From assembly GCF_016834655.1 (NCBI RefSeq), contig NZ_JAENHP010000020.1, positions 62,001 through 126,000 on the forward strand: a DNA stretch of 64,000 nt, in the 5' to 3' direction. Of the stretch, positions 58,813 to 64,000 are shown piece after piece. The notes beneath the pieces are model-generated. The model searched no databases and was not told the origin of the DNA. It saw nothing but the letters and a program-made list of their open reading frames with translations. The DNA comes from Paractinoplanes ovalisporus. Lineage in GTDB: Bacteria; Actinomycetota; Actinomycetes; Mycobacteriales; Micromonosporaceae. The position numbers and the translations under genes were made by a program. Every line of letters begins with the position of its first letter. The first letter of the stretch is position 1.

Positions 58813-59997
58813 CTATTCCTTCACGAAGGTGAAGGACGCCGCGGCGTTGACCGCACTGGTGTTGCCCGCCGACGGCGTCGAGTTGGTGACCACAACGTCA
58901 CACGGGCCGGCGTACTTGCTCGCGCCGAGCATCGTGGTGACCGCGGTCGGCGTGATGGCGTAGATCTCGGTGCCCGCAGCGTTGACCGGAGTCGCGGCGA
59001 AGGTCGCGTTCTGGCCGCAGAACTTGACCAGAGTGGTCGTGCCGTAGTTCCCGCCGACCTTGTCGAAGTTCGTGCCCTTGACCGTGACCGCGGTCGCGTC
59101 GCCCGCTCGGCCCGAGGTCAAGCTCAGCCCCGTGACCGTCGGCGGTGTGACCACCGAGACGCCGGTCGCGGCGGGCAGGAACGACTTGCTGACGCCGTTC
59201 TGCGTGATGGTGACCAGCGGGTCCGTGGTCGTCATGCCGGAAGCGGTCTTGAACGTCAGGGCGTTGCCGACGCTGCCGGCAACGGTGTTCGCGAGCGGAG
59301 TAGTGCCGGTCGCCGTGGCATAGACCTTGACGTCCGTTCCGGCCTTGCCGCCCATGTTGACCGACAGCGCGGCACTGGACCTCGGATCAAAAGCGAAAGC
59401 GGCGTCGGCGGTGATGCGAACGTACTGACCGCCCGCGGAGTTGAAGGTCTTCACCTGGTTGGCGGGCAGGAGAGAAACGCTGTTGTCGGTGATTACCGGG
59501 TTGTCCCCGACGGCGGCGATGGCCGGCGGCGGGACAAAGGTAATGGCGCTCGTCTTGGTAAGCGTGTCGCCCGAGATGCGAAGGACGATGGGCTCAGCGG
59601 TGCCGCCCGAAGAAACCGGGCAACCACCCGTGGGCGTCTTGACGGAAATGGTGGTCGCACTCGTAACGACGTAGGTGTCGAGATTCTGGCAGGCCGCGTC
59701 GCCACCGAGATCGACGCCAGTCACGGTGTCCTCGGACAGGACGGGCGCACCAGCGCCGGAAACGGTGAGAAGCACGACCTGCTTAGCCGTGTCGGCCGCA
59801 ATCTTGGCATTGCTCGGAGAGGTGACGGCGATGGTGCCGGAAAGCGCGGCGTGCGCGGGCGACGGCATGATGAAGGCCGACGTGGCCATCGCGGCCGCAC
59901 CGGCCACGGCGATGGCGCGACGCCGCATCAGCTGGGACTGGAGCGTCGGCTCCGCGCTCGAGACGCGCGAACTGGCGAGAATGCGGGACTTGCGCAT
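58813..59997 (-). CDS. Secreted IPT/TIG-domain protein with long signal N-region
   Basis: A 394-residue exported protein. AGGAGG 8 nt upstream fixes the ATG at 59997, which gives a signal peptide with an unusually long 23-residue polar N-region before MRRRAIAVAGAAAMATSAFI and cleavage after AHA. The mature part has several beta-sandwich-like repeats, and one IPT/TIG-like unit (PTVTGLSLTSGRAGDATAVT) near residue 285. Conserved Cys pairs lie in GGDAACQNL...TGGCPVSS and KFCGQN...AGPCDVVV. It is related in style but not closely in sequence to its two neighbours. It is divergent from the gene at 60357. Confidence 0.83.
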   Translation of the reverse strand: MRKSRILASSRVSSAEPTLQSQLMRRRAIAVAGAAAMATSAFIMPSPAHAALSGTIAVTSPSNAKIAADTAKQVVLLTVSGAGAPVLSEDTVTGVDLGGDAACQNLDTYVVTSATTISVKTPTGGCPVSSGGTAEPIVLRISGDTLTKTSAITFVPPPAIAAVGDNPVITDNSVSLLPANQVKTFNSAGGQYVRITADAAFAFDPRSSAALSVNMGGKAGTDVKVYATATGTTPLANTVAGSVGNALTFKTASGMTTTDPLVTITQNGVSKSFLPAATGVSVVTPPTVTGLSLTSGRAGDATAVTVKGTNFDKVGGNYGTTTLVKFCGQNATFAATPVNAAGTEIYAITPTAVTTMLGASKYAGPCDVVVTNSTPSAGNTSAVNAAASFTFVKE

Positions 59998-60356
59998 GCG
60001 TTTGTCCTCCTACGGTCTTGCGAACCGCGTCGGTTGGATTTTTTGCAGGCCCGCATTGCCCGGAAGCCGGTCGGGCCGTCTCGCAGGGGAGCGTAACTCG
60101 CAGCATTCACGCAGTTTCGGCAGTTACGAATTTAACTCGGAGAACGTTGGGCACGCGAATTTCCGGAAAACGTCACCGACCGTCGGAAACTGTGATAAGC
60201 GAACCGGTCGACTTTCTCTGTTCGAGTTCAAAACTCTCACCATGTGCCATCTCTGATTTGGTTACGCTTCCGGCGAGACGGCCCGCCGCATCCACTTATG
60301 GGTCCGGGCCACAAAATCCACCGAAGCGGTCCGCAGAGACCGTAGGAGGCCCACCC
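59998..60356. other. Divergent promoter region of the IPT/TIG genes
   Basis: This 359-bp gap separates two divergently read secreted-protein genes. It is AT-richer than the surroundings between about 60100 and 60250 and has a 5-3-5 inverted repeat (GAGTT-caa-AACTC) at 60224-60236. I see no gene. Both promoters must lie here; I cannot assign -35/-10 elements with confidence. Confidence 0.6.
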
Positions 60357-61940
60357 ATGCAAGAAAAGAAAACACCGTTGCGCGTGAAGGCGGTTCGCCT
60401 GGGAGCCGTCGTCGGCGTGAGCGCAGCGGCCGTCCTGTTCACCGCGACCCCGAGCTGGGCGGCGGCTGAGACGGCCACCGTCGCTCCTACCTTCGGCCCC
60501 AGCGGCGGTGGCAATTCCGTCACGCTCTCCGGTCCGTCCCCCTTGGTCGATGGGACAAACGCATTCGTGCAGGGGACCACGGCCGTGGTCTTCGCCGGCG
60601 CAGCGACCTGCCCCACCACCTACGGCACCCCGACGGCAGGCACGATCGTCGCACCCGCCGATGTTCGAGTGGTTTCCACGTCGAAGCTGGCCGTCACGGT
60701 TCCGTCCGGCGTTACCACCGCGAACTCGTTGTCCGGCACCACCGGCACCTTCAGCGTCTGCGCCTACAACGGCACCGCCTCCAACACGCCCTTGGCATCG
60801 GCGTCGGACGGTACCCCCAACCCCGCCCGCAACTACACGGTCGGCCCGACCCCGACGGTCACCTCGATCACCCCGGCGACGTCGCCGGCGCAGGGCGGCG
60901 GGACGATCACGATCGCCGGCACCAACCTCGCCAACGCCACTGTGACCGTAGGCGGCACGTCGGTCACGCGAACCAACCTCGCTTCCAACGCCACCTCGTT
61001 CGTCGGCACCATCCCGGCGAAGGCTGCGGGCGGCCCCTACGCGGTTGTCGTCGCCGTGCCCAACGGCGGTTCGCTCACCCGCTCGGCCGCGTTCACCTAC
61101 ACCAACGGTGTGGTCTCGAGCCCGACCACCTCGCCCAACACTCGCGTGCGGACCGATCTTGACGTTCAGGGCGTCGGCTTCTCGTCGATGGACTTCTCGA
61201 CGTCCAACGGTGTAACCCCGAACGACTCCAACGCTCACGTCTACCTGGTCCGGGGTGACTACAACCCCGCCCGGTCGGGTACCTCGAAGACCACTGGTCA
61301 GGTCACCGAGTGCCTGAATGTGCTGGCGATCAGCGACACCAACCTGGTCTGCAGCCTCTACCTGAACGGCGTCCCGCTGGCCTCGACGCGCAACGTCACC
61401 GGCACGATCAGCGGCACCACGTTCACTGCCACCAGCGGTTCCTTCACCCTGGCCGACATCGGCCAGACCGTGTCCGGCGTGACCGGCATCCAGGCCGGAA
61501 CCGTAATCTCCTCGCTCATCGACGGTACGAAGGCGACCCTTAACAAGTCGGCCTCGGTCTCGTCGGCGACGGCGATCACCCTGGCTCCGTCCCGGAGCTT
61601 CACCGACGCGACGCTGACGGCGAACTCCGCCACCATCACGTCGACGGCTTCGGCCGCCTTCAACGCGGTTGACGTCGGCCGCACGATCTCCGGCAACAAC
61701 ATCCCGGCCGGCACGACCATCACGGCCGTGACCAACGCGACCACGGCGACCATGTCCGCCCCGGCTTCGGGAACGGCCACCGGCTCATACGTCATCACCA
61801 ACAACCCGGGCCCGCAGGTGCCGAACGGCACCTACACCGTGACCGTCGTGAACAACGGCTCGGTCGACGCCCAGACCTCGGACGCGTACGTCAAGTCCAT
61901 CATCACCAGCGGTTCGACCTTCACGGTCGCCGACTACTGA
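60357..61940 (+). CDS. Secreted IPT/TIG-domain protein with inserted repeat domain
   Basis: A 527-residue exported protein from ATG 60357 (GGAGG site). The signal peptide ends SWA (about residue 35). An IPT/TIG domain starts PTVTSITPATSPAQGGGTIT. The distal module has VQGVGFSSMDFS, VTECLNVLAISDTNLVCSLY and the end SGSTFTVADY, aligned with the gene at 57470. Between VCSLYLNGVPLA and NNPGPQVPNGTYTVTVV an extra 115 residues carry two repeats of the type VGRTISGNNIPAGTTITAV, common in phage tail and surface proteins. The role is probably extracellular and structural. Confidence 0.85.
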   Translation: MQEKKTPLRVKAVRLGAVVGVSAAAVLFTATPSWAAAETATVAPTFGPSGGGNSVTLSGPSPLVDGTNAFVQGTTAVVFAGAATCPTTYGTPTAGTIVAPADVRVVSTSKLAVTVPSGVTTANSLSGTTGTFSVCAYNGTASNTPLASASDGTPNPARNYTVGPTPTVTSITPATSPAQGGGTITIAGTNLANATVTVGGTSVTRTNLASNATSFVGTIPAKAAGGPYAVVVAVPNGGSLTRSAAFTYTNGVVSSPTTSPNTRVRTDLDVQGVGFSSMDFSTSNGVTPNDSNAHVYLVRGDYNPARSGTSKTTGQVTECLNVLAISDTNLVCSLYLNGVPLASTRNVTGTISGTTFTATSGSFTLADIGQTVSGVTGIQAGTVISSLIDGTKATLNKSASVSSATAITLAPSRSFTDATLTANSATITSTASAAFNAVDVGRTISGNNIPAGTTITAVTNATTATMSAPASGTATGSYVITNNPGPQVPNGTYTVTVVNNGSVDAQTSDAYVKSIITSGSTFTVADY

Positions 61941-61965
61941 TGAGGCTTCGCTGAGCCGATAGTCA

Positions 61966-62000
61966 AAACGGCCGGTCCGCAATCCGCGGGCCGGCCGTTT
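61966..62000. terminator. Bidirectional terminator between convergent genes
   Basis: A 15-bp stem with one mismatch or wobble (AAACGGCCGGTCCGC with GCGGGCCGGCCGTTT), loop AATCC, followed by GCTGTTTGTT on the plus strand. It lies 25 bp past the IPT/TIG stop and 21 bp before the end of the minus-strand gene. Confidence 0.85.
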
Positions 62001-62021
62001 GCTGTTTGTTCAGTGAAAGAC

Positions 62022-62783
62022 TCAGTCCAGCCTCGCCCACTCCCGGTCGATCGTGGCGGTGCTGATCGATGACGACGGTGTTCCCTCCTTGGCCACGGCC
62101 AGGGTCACGACGCTCCGGTCGGCCGACATCCGCCAGCACAGCAGCAGGTTCGCGACCTCGCGAGCCGGCGCGCCCTCGCTGAAGCGAACCTTCTGGGTGC
62201 ACCGGGCGCTCCCCACCGGCTTTCCGCCGTCGCCCGCGATCAACTGGTCCTGCTGGCCGGTCAGGTCGGCCCGGGCGGTGCTGATCCGGATGGTTCCCTC
62301 AGACGTCGGCTCGGTGCGGGTGGAGACCTGGCTGCCGGGCACCGCCTGCGCCTTCTGCTGAAGGGGCCGTTGCAGCGGATGCCCGTCCTTCGCCGCCTGG
62401 GCCCGCGCACGGTCGATCTCGCGCCGCACGGCCGCGCTGTCCTCGGACCGTGCAGGCGAAGGCGAACGCGACGGCGAAGGCTCGGCGGGAGGCCGGGCAG
62501 TGCCGGCACTGGTCATCCCGGTCGCCGACACGCTCGGCGGCGGCGCCACGTCCGAGGTCGCCGGCGCGGCCGAAGTTGTCGGGGCCGGCTGGACCGGCGC
62601 GACGTCCGGGGCCGACGTCGTCGCCTGGCGGTCCGAGACCTGCGCCGTCATCAGGTAGGCCCCGCCACCCAGCACCGCGGCCAGCCCGATCCCGCCGATG
62701 ACCATCCGGCGCCGGAACGGCGAGGCGCCCTGAGGTCGGGTGCCCTGAGGTGGGGTGCGCTGAGCGTCGTCTTCCGTATCCAC
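62022..62783 (-). CDS. Membrane-anchored Ser/Pro/Ala-rich protein, unknown function
   Basis: About 253 residues. A short polar cytoplasmic N-terminus, one transmembrane helix (MVIGGIGLAAVLGGGAYLM, about residues 27-46), a long Ser/Pro/Ala/Thr-rich linker (about 50-110), and a C-terminal domain with two cysteines (SARCTQKVRFS and NLLLCWRMSADRS) that may form a disulphide outside. GTG 62783 is preferred: GGGAG lies 8 nt upstream, whereas the GTG at 62789 would leave only 2 nt. No family is recognised. Confidence 0.7.
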   Translation of the reverse strand: MDTEDDAQRTPPQGTRPQGASPFRRRMVIGGIGLAAVLGGGAYLMTAQVSDRQATTSAPDVAPVQPAPTTSAAPATSDVAPPPSVSATGMTSAGTARPPAEPSPSRSPSPARSEDSAAVRREIDRARAQAAKDGHPLQRPLQQKAQAVPGSQVSTRTEPTSEGTIRISTARADLTGQQDQLIAGDGGKPVGSARCTQKVRFSEGAPAREVANLLLCWRMSADRSVVTLAVAKEGTPSSSISTATIDREWARLD

Positions 62784-62959
62784 GTACACGTCTCCCGGTC
62801 TGCGGCTGATGGCCCGCGGCTGACCACGCGGCGGCGGGAGCGCTGCCCGTGCCGGCCACCTCGCGCACGCGGCCCAGCCCCACGGCCGACGGCCCGCCTG
62901 TGCGAGCCCGAACCCTCATCGTGGCAACGGCTCCCGCGCGAGGTGCCGAAACCGGCCGA

Positions 62960-63034
62960 CACCACCTGACCGGCGCAACCAAGACACCACATGACCGGCA
63001 CAACCAAGCCTCCACCTGACCGGCGCAACCGAGC
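62960..63034. repeat. Three 25-bp tandem repeats upstream of the protease gene
   Basis: Units at 62960-62984, 62985-63009 and 63010-63034 share CCACCTGACCGGCGCAACC with few changes. They lie in the 326-bp gap between the divergent membrane-protein and protease genes, 75 bp before the protease start. Apart from this array and the promoters I see nothing else in the gap. Confidence 0.85.
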
Positions 63035-63109
63035 TGCACCGGACGAAGTTCTGTCAGACCGAATATGGCTGCCGAGTGTTCTCTCCGACTGACCTAGGGG
63101 AGGACACGT

Positions 63110-64000
63110 ATGAGGAAGCACCTGCGTCGCTATGCGGTGGGCACTCTGGCCGTAGGGGCGGTGGCCGGCGTCGCCGCCATCGCGCTGCCCGCGACCACCA
63201 CCGCGGCGACCGAGTGGCGGCCTGCCACGTACAACCTCAGTGAGCCGGCGGCTCAGCTTGTGCCGGCCACGGTGTCTGCCCAGAAGCCCGTACGCGTCGT
63301 CACCACCAGCGTGGACGCGAACGGCAAGCCGGTTGTGAAGGTGACGACTGCTACCAGCAAGGCCGGCGCCGAGAGTGCCGTTGAGGCCGGCCAGAAGGCC
63401 AAGAACGCCGTTGGTGTCGAGCTCGACGCCGTGGTCACCGCCAGTGAGGTGCCCAGCGGGACCGACACCTACCGTGCGCAGCAGTGGGACTTCAGCAAGA
63501 TCTCGGTCGCCGACGCCTGGAAGAAGTCGACCGGTGAAGGCACGGTCGTAGCTGTTCTGGACAGCGGTGTCGACGCCAAGCACCCGGATCTGGTGGGCAA
63601 CCTGGTCGCGGGATACGACGCGATCGCCAACACGGCCGGTGGCACCACTGACCCCAACGGGCACGGTACGCACGTTGCGGGCACCATCGCGGCGGTCACC
63701 GGCAACGGGGTCGGTGTGAGCGCGGTGGCTCCAGGCGCCAAGGTCATGCCCGTACGGGTTCTGGGCGCCAACGGGTCGGGCGTCATGTCGGACACCGCAG
63801 AGGGCATCATCTGGGCCGCCGACCACGGCGCCGACGTGATCAATATGTCGCTCGGGTCGAAGTCGAAGGTCAACGCGGTGTCGACCGCCATCTCGTACGC
63901 GCGCAGCAAGGGTGTTGTGGTTGTCGCCGCGGCCGGTAACGAGCGGGAGAAGGGCAGCCCGACCAGCTACCCGGCCGCCGACGCCGGTGTCATCGGTGTG
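63110..64000 (+). CDS. Secreted subtilisin-like serine protease (S8), 3' end outside the window
   Basis: The first 297 codons are visible from ATG 63110 (GGGGAGG site). A signal peptide (about 1-33, ending TTTAA) is followed by an inhibitor-I9-like propeptide and the catalytic domain, with the Asp in VVAVLDSGVDAKHPDL and His in GHGTHVAGTIAA. VINMSLGS and VVVVAAAGNE are the following conserved strands, including the oxyanion Asn. The catalytic Ser motif (GTSMA) would lie beyond position 64000. The extracellular location fits the nearby secreted proteins. Confidence 0.93.
   Translation, partial: MRKHLRRYAVGTLAVGAVAGVAAIALPATTTAATEWRPATYNLSEPAAQLVPATVSAQKPVRVVTTSVDANGKPVVKVTTATSKAGAESAVEAGQKAKNAVGVELDAVVTASEVPSGTDTYRAQQWDFSKISVADAWKKSTGEGTVVAVLDSGVDAKHPDLVGNLVAGYDAIANTAGGTTDPNGHGTHVAGTIAAVTGNGVGVSAVAPGAKVMPVRVLGANGSGVMSDTAEGIIWAADHGADVINMSLGSKSKVNAVSTAISYARSKGVVVVAAAGNEREKGSPTSYPAADAGVIGV

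Noticed and set aside
57470..61940. Phage tail-fibre genes
   Set aside because: All three proteins have Sec signal peptides and no other phage genes are present; only the inserted repeat resembles phage sequences.

Overview
The window is high-GC actinobacterial chromosome, most like a Micromonosporaceae genome such as Actinoplanes. This rests on the GC bias, frequent GTG and occasional TTG starts with GGAGG-type ribosome sites, a side-by-side parE-parC pair, IdeR/DtxR-type iron boxes, and abundant SWIM/DUF5691, DUF5682, DUF5925 and DUF5995 genes. The family is inferred, not proven. I saw no rRNA, tRNA, insertion sequence, prophage or CRISPR array. Layout: 0-5.4 kb holds small membrane proteins, an SDR dehydrogenase divergent from a TetR regulator, a methyltransferase and a ROK-type sugar regulator. 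5.4-14 kb is a sugar-uptake locus reading on the minus strand: LacI regulator, lipoprotein binding protein, an Opp/Dpp-class ABC transporter (ATPase, two permeases, ATPase) and a GH1 beta-glucosidase. Hairpins lie after the binding-protein gene and after the last ATPase gene, so stoichiometry is probably set by termination. The ROK gene converges on the glucosidase gene. 14-22 kb carries a sirtuin, a TM2 protein followed by a 23-bp tandem array, a DUF2203 protein, a membrane protein whose start codon abuts a perfect hairpin, and topoisomerase IV (parE-parC). 21.8-28.7 kb is signalling: a small class III nucleotidyl cyclase divergent from a large AAA/LuxR regulator, DUF5995, and an OmpR-type two-component pair. 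At 28.8-29.2 kb are remnants of an ECF sigma factor/DGPF-protein pair. 29.2-36.7 kb is a polysaccharide-degradation regulon: a 1011-residue modular secreted hydrolase and a secreted discoidin/DUF1996 protein, both preceded by the same 14-bp operator that also sits in front of a second LacI gene. 36.9-42.6 kb has ChaA, a NarL-type two-component pair, a glutathionyl-hydroquinone-reductase-like protein and an NAD(P)-binding protein. 42.6-57.4 kb is the most interesting part, with two vWA-based gene sets. The first, plus strand, is SWIM/DUF5691, MoxR ATPase, DUF5682 and vWA, with the last three genes overlapping. The second, minus strand, is a Nudix/winged-helix regulator (NrtR type), a J-domain fused to a degenerate kinase, a vWA protein, and an adenylosuccinate-synthetase-like enzyme whose aspartate-binding loop is rewritten. 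Between them lie a methyltransferase, an F420-type reductase, a DUF5925 AAA ATPase and an iron-box-controlled DUF1540 protein. The window closes with three secreted IPT/TIG-domain proteins, two of them paralogues, then a membrane-anchored Ser/Pro-rich protein and the start of a secreted subtilisin. A recurrent oddity is short tandem repeats that begin inside, or copy, the 3' end of the preceding gene (TM2, histidine kinase and F420-reductase genes), plus related arrays elsewhere.
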